Positions 9,862 to 18,439 of a stretch of 64,000 nucleotides of DNA are shown here, piece after piece. Source of the stretch: Conexibacter woesei Iso977N (lineage in GTDB: Bacteria; Actinomycetota; Thermoleophilia; Solirubrobacterales; Solirubrobacteraceae); NCBI RefSeq assembly GCF_000424625.1, contig NZ_AUKG01000004.1:310001-374000 (forward strand). The letters are read 5' to 3'. The notes beneath the pieces were generated by a model. It did not search any database and was not told the DNA's origin. It saw nothing but the letters and a program-made list of their open reading frames with translations. Every line of letters begins with the position of its first letter. The first letter of the stretch is position 1. The translations under genes were made by a program, and so were the position numbers.

Positions 9862-9918
9862 CTGAGGTTCCTGAGGATCGCTGAAGCGACCCTGAAGTCG
9901 GTCTAAAGATTGCTAAAG
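9862..9918 (-). promoter_or_regulatory. Six phased CTRARG hexamers upstream of htrA
   Basis: On the plus strand CTGAGG (9862, 9871), CTGAAG (9881, 9892) and CTAAAG (9903, 9913) follow one another with start-to-start distances of 9, 10, 11, 11 and 10 bases. Read on the gene's strand these are CTTTAG, CTTTAG, CTTCAG, CTTCAG, CCTCAG, CCTCAG. One CTTTAG overlaps a TAGACC that could be the -10 box. Spacing by one helical turn is the hallmark of OmpR/PhoB-type response-regulator arrays; which regulator binds is unknown. Confidence 0.7.
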
Positions 9919-9969
9919 CGCCCGTCGTTGCTGGACGTCCGGCCGGTGCCGTTTGGCCCAGGCGAGCGC

Positions 9970-10776
9970 CTAGAGCGCGTCCTCGCCGCCCCCGCCGTGC
10001 CCGATCAGCTCGCGCAGGGCGGCCTCGGGCTCGGGCGCGCGCATCAGCGTCTCGCCGATCAGGACGGCGTCGACGCCGACCCGCTCGAGCTCCTCGATCT
10101 GCGCCCGCGTGTGGAACCCGGACTCCGAGACCACCGTCTTGCCCGCCGGGACGTCGGAGAGCAGCTCGTAGGTGCGCTCGACGTCGACCGTGAAGTCCAC
10201 GAGGTTGCGGTTGTTGATGCCGATCACGTCGGCGTCGACGACCTCCAGCGCGGTCTCCAGCTCCTCCTCGTCGTGGACCTCGACCAGGATGTCCAGGTCC
10301 AGCCCCTGGGCCTCGGCGTACAGCGACGCCAGCACCTTGGGCTCCAGGGCCGCGACGATCAACAGGATCGCGTCGGCGCCCGCCACCGCGGCCTCGACGA
10401 TCTGGTAGCCGTCGACGACGAAGTCCTTGCGCAGGATCGGCAGCCCGACCGCGCCGCGCGCCTCCTCGAGGTCGGCGAGCGTGCCGCCGAAGTGCGGGCC
10501 CTCGGTCAGGACCGACAGCGCCGCCGCGCCGCCGCGCTCGTAGGCCTGGGCGATCTCGGTGACCGTCGCCCCCTCCCGGATCTCGCCGGCCGAGGGCGAG
10601 CGGCGTTTGTGCTCGGCGATGACCGACACGCCGGGACGAACGAGGGCCTCCGCGAACGGGCGGCCCTCGCGGTGGGGCCCGAGCCGCGCCTCGAGGTCCG
10701 CCAGCGGGACCTCCTTGCGGCGGCGGCGGACTTCGTCACGCGTGACATCGACGATGCGCTCAAGGACGTTGCTCAC
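9970..10776 (-). CDS. trpC: Indole-3-glycerol phosphate synthase
   Basis: Closes the indole ring in tryptophan synthesis. 268 residues, TIM barrel. Family motifs are VIAEHKRRSPSAGEI (catalytic Lys), ALSVLTEGPHFGG, PILRKDFVVDGYQI, the acid in DILVEVHDEEEL, IGINNRNL, and the phosphate loop VSESGFHTRAQI and VLIGETLM. The gene lies between trpD (40 bases upstream) and htrA on the same strand. It encodes TrpC alone; TrpF is separate, as in most actinobacteria. Confidence 0.97.
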   Translation of the reverse strand: MSNVLERIVDVTRDEVRRRRKEVPLADLEARLGPHREGRPFAEALVRPGVSVIAEHKRRSPSAGEIREGATVTEIAQAYERGGAAALSVLTEGPHFGGTLADLEEARGAVGLPILRKDFVVDGYQIVEAAVAGADAILLIVAALEPKVLASLYAEAQGLDLDILVEVHDEEELETALEVVDADVIGINNRNLVDFTVDVERTYELLSDVPAGKTVVSESGFHTRAQIEELERVGVDAVLIGETLMRAPEPEAALRELIGHGGGGEDAL

Positions 10777-10816
10777 TGTTGTTCACGCTTTCGAGCGCGA
10801 CGAAGTCGGGCCTTGC

Positions 10817-11854
10817 TCATGCTGTTGCGGGGGAACGTTCCCTGGTCAGGCGGACGTAGTCCTCCAGCGCCCGTGCCGCGGCGCCCGAGGTGAGGGTCTC
10901 GCGGGCCAGCTCGACGCCCGACTTCAGGTCGTCGGCCGCGCCCGCGGCGTAGATGGCGGCGCCGGCGTTGAGCAGCACCAGGTCGGTGTCAGGGCCCGAA
11001 GCGCCCTCGAAGACGGAGCGCGTGACCGCGGCGTTGACCCCGGGGTCTCCCCCGGAGATCGCGTCCGGCGACGCCTCGGGAAGGCCGACGTCGGCAGGGC
11101 TGACGTCGTAGCGGCGCAGCTCGTCGCCGTTGACCTCGACCACGTGGGTCGGTGCGGACGTGCTCATCTCGTCGAGGCCATCCGCGGAGGAGACTACCAA
11201 CGCGCGATCACAGCCCAGCTGGGCCAGCGCGCCCGCGAGCGCCTCGATGTAGTTGGGGTCGCTGACGCCCACGACCTGGCGGCGCGCGCCGGCCGGGTTG
11301 GTCAGCGGGCCGAGGAAGTTGAAGATCGTCCGGACCGCCAGCTCCTTGCGGACCGGGATCACGAACCGCGTGGCGCTGTGGTGGCGCGGCGCGAACATGA
11401 AGCCGAAGCCGACCTCGTCGATGCACGCGCCGACGTCCTCGGGCGTCAGGTCGATCCGGACGCCCAACGCCTCCAGCACGTCGGCCGAGCCGGACGCGCG
11501 CGTGGCGGAGCGGTTCCCGTGCTTGGCGACCGCACAGCCCGCGCCCGCCGCGACCAGCGCGGCCGTCGTCGAGACGTTGAACGTGTGGCGCCCGCCGCCG
11601 GTCCCGGCGGTGTCGAGCAGGTCCTCGCGCCTGGTCGGGACCCCGACCGCCAGCGCGCGCATCGCGGCCGCGAGGCCCGCGATCTCCGCGACCGTCTCGC
11701 CCTTCGTGCGCAGGGCGATCAGGAACGCCGAGATCTGCACCTCGGAGCCGTTGCCGGCCATGATCTCGGTCAGGACCGCGGCGGTCTGCTCCTGGCTGAG
11801 GTCGCGACGCTCGGCGAGCAGGTCGATGGCGGCCGTGAGGACGTCGTTCTGCAT
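10817..11854 (-). CDS. trpD: Anthranilate phosphoribosyltransferase
   Basis: Transfers phosphoribose from PRPP to anthranilate. 345 residues. The glycine-rich PRPP loop DTAGTGGGRHTFNVSTTAA (about residues 82-100) and the conserved KHGNRSATRASGSADVLEAL are intact, as is the NFLGPLTNPAG segment. Fifteen bases separate it from the end of trpG upstream. Single-function enzyme, not fused to TrpG. Confidence 0.97.
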   Translation of the reverse strand: MQNDVLTAAIDLLAERRDLSQEQTAAVLTEIMAGNGSEVQISAFLIALRTKGETVAEIAGLAAAMRALAVGVPTRREDLLDTAGTGGGRHTFNVSTTAALVAAGAGCAVAKHGNRSATRASGSADVLEALGVRIDLTPEDVGACIDEVGFGFMFAPRHHSATRFVIPVRKELAVRTIFNFLGPLTNPAGARRQVVGVSDPNYIEALAGALAQLGCDRALVVSSADGLDEMSTSAPTHVVEVNGDELRRYDVSPADVGLPEASPDAISGGDPGVNAAVTRSVFEGASGPDTDLVLLNAGAAIYAAGAADDLKSGVELARETLTSGAAARALEDYVRLTRERSPATA

Positions 11855-11869
11855 CGAAGGCGAAACAGC

Positions 11870-12435
<566 letters not shown>

Positions 12436-12439
<4 letters not shown>

Positions 12440-13896
12440 GCCCAGTCCCTCTGCGACGCGGCCACGGCGATGGCGCCCTTGACGGCCTTCGACTTGTTCA
12501 CGGACTCCTCGTACTCGTACTCGGGCTTGGCGTCGGCGACCGTGCCGCCGCCCGCCTGGATGTGCGCGGTGCCGTCCTTGATGACCACCGTGCGGATGTG
12601 GATGCAGGTGTCGAGGTCGCCGGAGTAGCTGAGGTAGCCGATCGCCCCGCCGTAGCCGCCGCGCTTGACGGGCTCCAGCTCGTCGATGATCTCCATCGCC
12701 CGGACCTTCGGCGCACCGCTGAGCGTCCCTGCGGGGAGGATCGAGCGCAGCGCGTCCATCGGCGAGACGTTCGCGCGCAGCGTCCCGGACACCGCCGAGA
12801 CGATGTGCATGACGTGCGAGTACAGCTCGATCGCCTTGAAGCGGTCGACCCTGACGGTCCCGTACTCGCAGACGCGCCCGAGGTCGTTGCGCCCCAGGTC
12901 CACCAACATCACGTGCTCGGAGATCTCCTTCTCGTCGCTGAGGAGCTCCTCGGGATCGGCGTCGCGCGGGCGCGTGCCGGCGATCGGCGTCGTCGACGCG
13001 TGCCGGCCGTGGACGGTCAGCAGCGGCTCCGGCGAGGCGCCCGCGATCTGGAAGTCCAGGAAGTCCAAGAAGTACATGTACGGCGACGGGTTGACGACCC
13101 GCAGCCCGCGGTAGACGCTGAACGGGTCGATCCCGCCGAGGTCGGCGCTCCAGCGCTGCGAGGGCACGACCTGGAACGCGTCGCCCGCGTGGACGTACTC
13201 GACGATCCGGCCGACCATGCCCTCGAACGTCGCGCGGTCCATGTTGGAGGTGAACTCCGGGACCTCGCGCTCGGCGCGCGCGGCGTCCGGCTTGGGCACC
13301 GGTCCGTCGAGCAGCGCGCGGGCGTCGGCGATCCGCTGGACCGCCTCGGCGTACGAGGTGTCGACGTCGCCGGCGCGGACGTTGGCGAGGATCGTGACCG
13401 TGTGCTTGAGGTGGTCGAAGACCACCAGCAGGTCGGACAGCATCAGCGCCATGTCCGGCAGCCCGAGCACGTCCGGGTTGGGCTCGCCGAGCGTCGTCTC
13501 GACGGTCCGGACCAGGTCGTAGCCGAAGAAGCCGACCGCGCCGCCGGTGAACGGCGGGGCGTCCTCGAACGGCGCCTGCCTGTGCGCCGCGGCCTCCTCG
13601 GCCAAGCTGTAGGGGTCGCCGTCGTCGCCCAGCGACCAGCGCACGACGTCGCGCGGCTGGACGCCGATGAACGAGTAGCGCCCGACCCTCTGGCCCTGCT
13701 CGGCGGACTCCAGCAGGAAGGCCGGCGTCTGCTTCTCGGCCCCGCGCAGCTTCAGGAACGCCGAGACCGGCGTCTCGCAGTCGTCGATGAACGTGTGGCG
13801 CAGCGGGACGAGGTCGTGCTCGCGCGCGAGCGTGCGGACCTCCTCCAGCGACGGCGCGACCGCGAGCGCCGCCGCGGCGTCAGCGGGCGCGCTCAT
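12436..13896 (-). CDS. trpE: Anthranilate synthase component I
   Basis: Converts chorismate to anthranilate with ammonia from TrpG. 486 residues. The C-terminal chorismate-binding domain shows [51 protein letters not shown], and the region [22 protein letters not shown] (quoted in parts). An LLES-type tryptophan feedback element is present near residue 60 ([10 protein letters not shown]). The start overlaps the end of hisIE by 17 bases. No leader peptide rich in Trp codons or T-box is seen upstream of the operon. Confidence 0.96.
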
Positions 13897-14482
13897 GCAG
13901 CACCTCCGTGGCGTCCGAGAGGGAGCGATCGCGCGAGCGCAGCAGGACCATCAGGTGGTAGAGGACGTCGGCCGCCTCGTTGTCGACGCGGTCGTCGGTC
14001 TCCTCGCGGGCGGCGCGGGCGACCTCCTCGGCCTCCTCCTGCACCTTCTCGCCGATCAGCGGCGGGTTGTCCAACAACTCGACCGTGTAGGAGCCCTCGG
14101 GCCGCTCGGACTGCCGCGCGCGCAGGACGCGCTCCAGCGCGGGCAGCACCTCGAACGGCGCGGGCGCCATGTCGCCGCGGTAGAAGCAGGTGCGCTCACC
14201 GGTGTGGCACGCCGGGCCGTTCGGGATCACCAGCGCGACGAGCGCGTCGGCGTCGCAGTCGTAGCGCAGGCCCTTGACCTGCTGCGTGTGCCCGGAGGTC
14301 GCGCCCTTGTGCCACAGCTCGTTGCGCGAGCGCGACCACAGGTGGAGCTCGCCGGTCTCGCGCGTCCGCGCGACCGCTTCGGCGTTGGCGTACGCCAAGG
14401 TCAGGACCTCACCGGAGTTCCAGTCCTGGATGACGACGGGCACGAGGCCCTGGGCGTCGTAGTTGATCGCGCTCGGCTCCAT
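13880..14482 (-). CDS. hisIE: Bifunctional phosphoribosyl-AMP cyclohydrolase / phosphoribosyl-ATP pyrophosphatase
   Basis: Second and third steps of histidine synthesis. 200 residues in two domains. The HisI part (about 1-115) has [20 protein letters not shown], the zinc site [11 protein letters not shown] and the [14 protein letters not shown] motif. The HisE part (about 115-200) has the [15 protein letters not shown] and [15 protein letters not shown] acidic helices of the MazG fold. It is the first gene of the trp run: TAGACT ends nine bases before the ATG, so transcription probably starts here with a leaderless message. A histidine gene heading a trp operon links the two pathways that share PRPP. 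Confidence 0.95.
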   Translation of the reverse strand: MEPSAINYDAQGLVPVVIQDWNSGEVLTLAYANAEAVARTRETGELHLWSRSRNELWHKGATSGHTQQVKGLRYDCDADALVALVIPNGPACHTGERTCFYRGDMAPAPFEVLPALERVLRARQSERPEGSYTVELLDNPPLIGEKVQEEAEEVARAAREETDDRVDNEAADVLYHLMVLLRSRDRSLSDATEVLHERAR

Positions 14483-14534
14483 GGGCGCCGGAGTCTACGA
14501 GGCGTTCGGCCGAGTGCCGTCCACAGCGTCTAGC

Positions 14535-17036
14535 TCATGAGGGACTTCCGGAACCGACGCGCTCGAGCAGCGGCTCGATCTCGTCGGCCGGTGCCGGGCG
14601 GCCCAGCAGGTAGCCCTGGGCGAGCGGGCAGCCGCGGTCGACGAGGAACGCGCGCTGGTCCTCGTTCTCGACGCCCTCGGCGACCGCCTCCATCCCGAGC
14701 GCGCGCGCCAGCTCGATGATCGCGGTGACGATCGCGGTCGCCTGGACGTCGTGCGGGACGCCCTGCAGGAACGTCTTGTCGATCTTCAGCACCTGGACGG
14801 GCAGCGTGCGCAGGCGGCTCAGCGACGAGTAGCCGGCCCCGAAGTCGTCGACGGCGATCTCGACGCCGGCCGCGACGAGGTCGGCGAGCACCGGGTCGGT
14901 GCGCAGTGGGTCGGCCATGGCGGCGGACTCGGTGATCTCGACCGTGAAGCGGTCGGCCATCTCGTCCGGCGTGACGAGGCCGAGCAGGCGCGCGCCGAAG
15001 TCCGGGCGGCGCAGCTGACGGGGCGAGACGTTGACGGTCACGCGCGGCGGGCGGAAGCCGTCGCGCTCCCACGCGAGGATCTGGTCGCGCGCGGCGCCGA
15101 CGACCCAGTCGCCGACGCGGTCGACGAAGCCGGTCTCCTCGGCGAAGGCGATGAAGTCGTCGGGCATGACCAGGCCGCGGAACGGGTCCTGCCAGCGGAC
15201 CAAGGCCTCCAACTTGCGGAGGGCGCCGTCGCGGGGGTCGACGATCGGCTGCCAGTGCAGGATCAGCTCGCCGCGGTCCAGCGCCTTGCGCAGGCGCGAG
15301 GTCATGCTCAGGCGCTCGAGCGGCTCGTGCGGGTCGCCGTTGTAGACCGTGACCGTGTTGCGCCCCGCGGCCTTCGCGGCGTACATCGCGGCGTCGGCGT
15401 GGCGCAGCAGCTCGTCGGCGTCGGCGGCGTCGCGCGGGTAGAGCGAGACGCCGATCGACGCGCCGATGTGGAACTCGGCGCCGGAGATGCTGAACGGCTC
15501 GGCCATCGCGGCGAGCAGGTCGTCGGCGACGCCGCGCGCGTGCTGCTCGGCCTCCTGGCGCTCCAGGCCGGTGAGCAGCAGCAGGAACTCGTCGCCGCCC
15601 TGGCGCGCGAGCAGGTCGGAGCCGCGGCGGCGCTCGGACAGGCGCATCGTCACGTGGCAGAGCAGCTCGTCACCGGCCGGGTGGCCGAGCGAGTCGTTGA
15701 CGAGCTTGAAGCCGTCGAGGTCGAGGTAGAGCAGGCCGACCGCGTGGCCGCTGCGGCGCGCCCTGGCGAGCGCGAGGTCGAGGTGCTCCTGCAGCAGCGC
15801 GCGGTTGGGCAGGCCGGTGAGCGAGTCGTGGTAGGCGAGGTAGGCGATCTGCTCCTCGGCCGCGCGGCGCTCGGTCAGGTCCACCCCGCTCGACATCATC
15901 GCGTTGACGCTGCCGTCGGCGTCGCGGACGACCGTGTCGCGCCAGGCGATCGTGCGCTCCTCGCCGGACTTCGTGACGACGACCGACTCGTGGACGGCGT
16001 CGTCGGCCTCGGCCTGCAGCTCCTCGGCGTAGGCGGCGCGCCCCTGTTCCTGTAGGCGTTGCGGCACGACGGCGTCGTACCAGTCGCGGCCGATCAGCTC
16101 GCCCTCGTCGTAGCCGAGCAGCTCGGCGCCCGCGCGGTTGAGCAGCGTGATCCGCGCGTCGGCGTCGAGGATCACGATGATCGCGCCGGCGATGTCGAGG
16201 TAGCGCTGCGCGCGGTGGCGCTCGTCGGCCAGCTCGCTCTCGGTCGCGCGCGTCGGGGTGACGTCGACCAGGACGCCCTGGGAGAAGCGCGGCGCGCCGT
16301 CGGCGCCGCGGACGACGGTCTCCTTGTCGCGGACCCACAGCTCGCGGCCGTCGCGGGCGATCATCCGGAACTCGATGTCGACGCGCGTGCCGGCGGCGTA
16401 GGAGTCGCGCTCGGCCTGCTTGACGCGCTGCACGTCGGCCGGGTGGATGCAGCGGTACCAGAGGTCCTGGTCGTCGATGAACGCCTGCGGCGGCCAGCCG
16501 AGCAGCCGCTCGATCTGGGGCGAGATGTAGGTCAACGTCGCGTGCGCGTCCCAGTCGGCGATGTAGGCGACGGCGGGGACGTGCTCGACGAGCGTCCGGT
16601 AGCGCGCCTCGGCGAGCGCGAGCTGGTCGAGCGCGTCGAGGCGGTCGGTGACGTCGTCGACGACGGCGATCCAGTCGGTGGCGGCGCCGTCGCCGTCGCG
16701 CACGGGCGTGATGCGCATCTCCGCGCGGAAGGAGGTGCCGTCGCGGCGGTGCAGGACGAACGTCGCCTCGTGCGCGGTCTGGTGGTGCAGCGCGGCCGCG
16801 AGCGCGTGGCGAGCGCCCGTGTCCTCGATCGCCTCGCCCACGAGCTGGGCGACGTCGTAGCCGACGAGCTCCTGCGCGGTGCGGCCGAACAGCCGCTCGA
16901 ACGCGCCGTTGACGTAGGTGATCGCCGGGCTCGGCGTCCTCGCGTCGCAGACCAGGACGCCGGAGGTCGCGACGTCCAGCGCGCGCACGAGCGCGGGCGC
17001 GCGGTCGTCCTGCGGTGGGGGCGCGTGGTCAGCCAT
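14535..17036 (-). CDS. PAS-PAS-PAS-GGDEF-EAL cyclic-di-GMP signalling protein
   Basis: Probable cyclic-di-GMP turnover enzyme, soluble. From the ATG at 17034-17036 it has about 833 residues: three PAS sensor domains (roughly 15-130, 140-265 and 275-395), a GGDEF domain (about 400-565) and an EAL domain (about 580-830). The diguanylate cyclase signature is intact (RQGGDEFLLLL). The phosphodiesterase residues are also present: LEALVRW, VTVNVSPRQLRR, VEITESA, VDDFGAGYSSL, LKIDKTFL and EAVAEGVEN. No membrane segment is seen. The frame is open about 56 codons further upstream, but that part looks like intergenic sequence. Which activity dominates cannot be told. Confidence 0.93.
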   Translation of the reverse strand: MADHAPPPQDDRAPALVRALDVATSGVLVCDARTPSPAITYVNGAFERLFGRTAQELVGYDVAQLVGEAIEDTGARHALAAALHHQTAHEATFVLHRRDGTSFRAEMRITPVRDGDGAATDWIAVVDDVTDRLDALDQLALAEARYRTLVEHVPAVAYIADWDAHATLTYISPQIERLLGWPPQAFIDDQDLWYRCIHPADVQRVKQAERDSYAAGTRVDIEFRMIARDGRELWVRDKETVVRGADGAPRFSQGVLVDVTPTRATESELADERHRAQRYLDIAGAIIVILDADARITLLNRAGAELLGYDEGELIGRDWYDAVVPQRLQEQGRAAYAEELQAEADDAVHESVVVTKSGEERTIAWRDTVVRDADGSVNAMMSSGVDLTERRAAEEQIAYLAYHDSLTGLPNRALLQEHLDLALARARRSGHAVGLLYLDLDGFKLVNDSLGHPAGDELLCHVTMRLSERRRGSDLLARQGGDEFLLLLTGLERQEAEQHARGVADDLLAAMAEPFSISGAEFHIGASIGVSLYPRDAADADELLRHADAAMYAAKAAGRNTVTVYNGDPHEPLERLSMTSRLRKALDRGELILHWQPIVDPRDGALRKLEALVRWQDPFRGLVMPDDFIAFAEETGFVDRVGDWVVGAARDQILAWERDGFRPPRVTVNVSPRQLRRPDFGARLLGLVTPDEMADRFTVEITESAAMADPLRTDPVLADLVAAGVEIAVDDFGAGYSSLSRLRTLPVQVLKIDKTFLQGVPHDVQATAIVTAIIELARALGMEAVAEGVENEDQRAFLVDRGCPLAQGYLLGRPAPADEIEPLLERVGSGSPS

Positions 17037-17337
17037 GCGACACGTCAGAGGGTACGCCCGGACCGGGCGGACCGCCGGAAACCCGCATTTTCTGGGTGTC
17101 GTGGAGGGGCCGACTAGGACAGACGTCCGTTCGGGCAGGAACGGCACTCCAGGAGACGGGGACCCCGCCGACAACCGGAGAGACAACAGGCGAATGCGAC
17201 CCAAGGACGGGTCGGCCCTGCTGATGAGCGTCGCTTCTGGAGGGAGCGCGGCGCCATCGCAAACGGGACCGCCATGGATCTGAGTCGAGATCTTTCGCCA
17301 CCTATACGCCTCCCACCGGAGGGGACATCCACGGTGC
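17037..17337. other. Spacer between the GGDEF-EAL gene and the zeta-like toxin gene
   Basis: About 300 bases without a credible gene on either strand. On the minus strand it forms the upstream region of the GGDEF-EAL gene; TACCCT 12 bases before its ATG is a possible -10 box. I looked for known riboswitch cores, including both cyclic-di-GMP classes, and for stable RNA genes and found none I could support. A plus-strand terminator-like hairpin follows, so an unannotated plus-strand small RNA ending near 17375 is possible. Confidence 0.5.
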
Positions 17338-17367
17338 GGACCCGAGCGACGACGGTTGCTCGGGTCC
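17338..17367. terminator. Terminator-like hairpin
   Basis: GGACCCGAGC (17338-17347) pairs perfectly with 17358-17367 around a 10-base loop. On the plus strand GTTCCCGTTT follows, a weak T-rich tail. On the minus strand it lies just after the stop of the zeta-like toxin gene. It may end that transcript, a plus-strand transcript, or both. Confidence 0.6.
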
Positions 17368-17375
17368 GTTCCCGT

Positions 17376-17957
17376 TTAACCGCCCAGCGCGGTGAGCTCG
17401 GCCGGGGCCCAGGTAGGCCAAGCCGGCGGGTGCAGGGGGCGACCGTGTTCGTAGGTCGCCATGACGCGATACGCAGCGCGGTCCGACATGTTGTCGTAGA
17501 AGGTCGCGCGGTGGACGAGCGGGCAGGCCGCTGCGACGAGCGACCACAGACGGCGATAGCGCTCGCGGATCTTCGTCTCGGGCACGGAGTGACCGCCGAG
17601 CCCCACGCGATGCCCGACGCGCACCACCGCGATGTCCTCGGAGACCACGATCGCGTGCAGCTTCACGACGTAGCCCGCTTCGAGGGCCTGCGTGATCAGG
17701 TCGACCTTGCTCGGGTGGCTGAAGACCGTCTCGGTGATGAACGACCTGCGCGCGGCGATGGCCTCGTCACGTGCCTGCGCCGCGGCCTGCGACGCGTCAT
17801 AGGCGTGCTCTTCCTCCGCCCCCGGCCAGCGCTCCGCGGCGATCACGTCCGCGTTGATGAACGGCAGGCGCGTCAGCGGCTGGAGCGCCACGCGGACGAA
17901 CGTCGACTTGCCGGAGCCGTTCGGCCCGGCGAGGACATGCAGGGTCTGTGTGCTCAC
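17376..17957 (-). CDS. Zeta-toxin-like P-loop kinase
   Basis: 193 residues beginning MSTQTLHVLAGPNGSGKST, a Walker A P-loop at residues 11-19, followed by FINADVIAAERWPG, FITETVFSHPSKVDLI and a basic C-terminal half with RVGLGGHSVPETKIRERY. This set matches zeta/PezT-like kinases, which phosphorylate UDP-N-acetylamino sugars or other small molecules. The GTG start overlaps the upstream antitoxin-like gene by GTGA. Role as toxin is inferred from the family and the paired small upstream gene; solitary homologues with other roles exist. Confidence 0.8.
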   Translation of the reverse strand: MSTQTLHVLAGPNGSGKSTFVRVALQPLTRLPFINADVIAAERWPGAEEEHAYDASQAAAQARDEAIAARRSFITETVFSHPSKVDLITQALEAGYVVKLHAIVVSEDIAVVRVGHRVGLGGHSVPETKIRERYRRLWSLVAAACPLVHRATFYDNMSDRAAYRVMATYEHGRPLHPPAWPTWAPAELTALGG

Positions 17958-18322
17958 GCAGCGGCGTCAGCTGCGTCGCCGCGCACGACGACATTGCCGT
18001 TCTCGTCGCCCACGTACCACGGCTTCCCGGTCGCGCGCAGCTCACTCTCGAGGTCGAGCGACGCGAGGCGCTCGGTCAACTGCACGTCCCACTCCGCTCG
18101 CACGATCGCCTGCGCCCGCTCGTCCTTCAGGTCGTCGTACGACGCCTGGCCGGCGAGCACACGCGCGATCTCGCCGTGGGTGACGCCCGGCGACGACTCC
18201 AGCTCCTTGCCGATGCGCGCCCAGTGGGCCAGCTGCTGCGCGGCGCTGCGGCTGTGCACCTCGCCGGCGGCCCTCGCCGCGTCGAAGAGCGCTTGGTCGA
18301 TCCGGGTGGGCATCGTCGACAT
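17954..18322 (-). CDS. ParD-like antitoxin paired with the zeta-like kinase
   Basis: 122 residues from the ATG at 18320-18322. The N-terminal half, TRIDQALFDAARAAGEVHSR and then AAQQLAHWARIG, resembles the ParD-like/ribbon-helix-helix type found in toxin-antitoxin antitoxins; the C-terminal half is acidic and probably binds the toxin. It is read first, as antitoxins usually are, and overlaps the toxin gene by GTGA. TACATT ends six bases before the ATG, inside a cluster of small palindromes that likely bind this protein. The pairing of a ParD-like antitoxin with a zeta-like kinase is less usual than epsilon-zeta. Confidence 0.7.
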   Translation of the reverse strand: MSTMPTRIDQALFDAARAAGEVHSRSAAQQLAHWARIGKELESSPGVTHGEIARVLAGQASYDDLKDERAQAIVRAEWDVQLTERLASLDLESELRATGKPWYVGDENGNVVVRGDAADAAA

Positions 18323-18332
18323 GGGCGAAATG

Positions 18333-18351
18333 TAGCACGTTGCTACGTAGC
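18333..18351 (-). promoter_or_regulatory. Palindromic operator candidate of the zeta-like TA pair
   Basis: TAGCA-CGT-TGCTA (18333-18345) overlaps a perfect 10-bp palindrome GCTACGTAGC (18342-18351), and a further GTAG-like half site follows at about 18354. They lie 11-30 bases upstream of the antitoxin start, next to the TACATT -10 box. Autorepression by the antitoxin is the expected mode in this kind of system; not shown here. Confidence 0.6.
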
Positions 18352-18439
18352 ATCCTACTACCCGAGCTTTGCAGTCAGCGCGCGGAATTGCGCGGTTATG
18401 GCCTAGACGATCAATATCGCTCATGCGTAGGATGCGGGC

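Noticed and set aside
14483-14534. Tryptophan leader peptide or T-box attenuator before hisIE
   Set aside because: The gap is about 50 bases, the promoter box lies nine bases before the start and there are no Trp codon runs, so there is no room for an attenuator.
17210-17280. CTGATGAG at about 17220, recalling a hammerhead ribozyme core
   Set aside because: The required GAAA after stem II and a matching cleavage site are not present, so no ribozyme can be supported.
17037-17375. Possible cyclic-di-GMP riboswitch upstream of the GGDEF-EAL gene
   Set aside because: The conserved cores of the known classes are absent; only ordinary GC-rich stems are visible.
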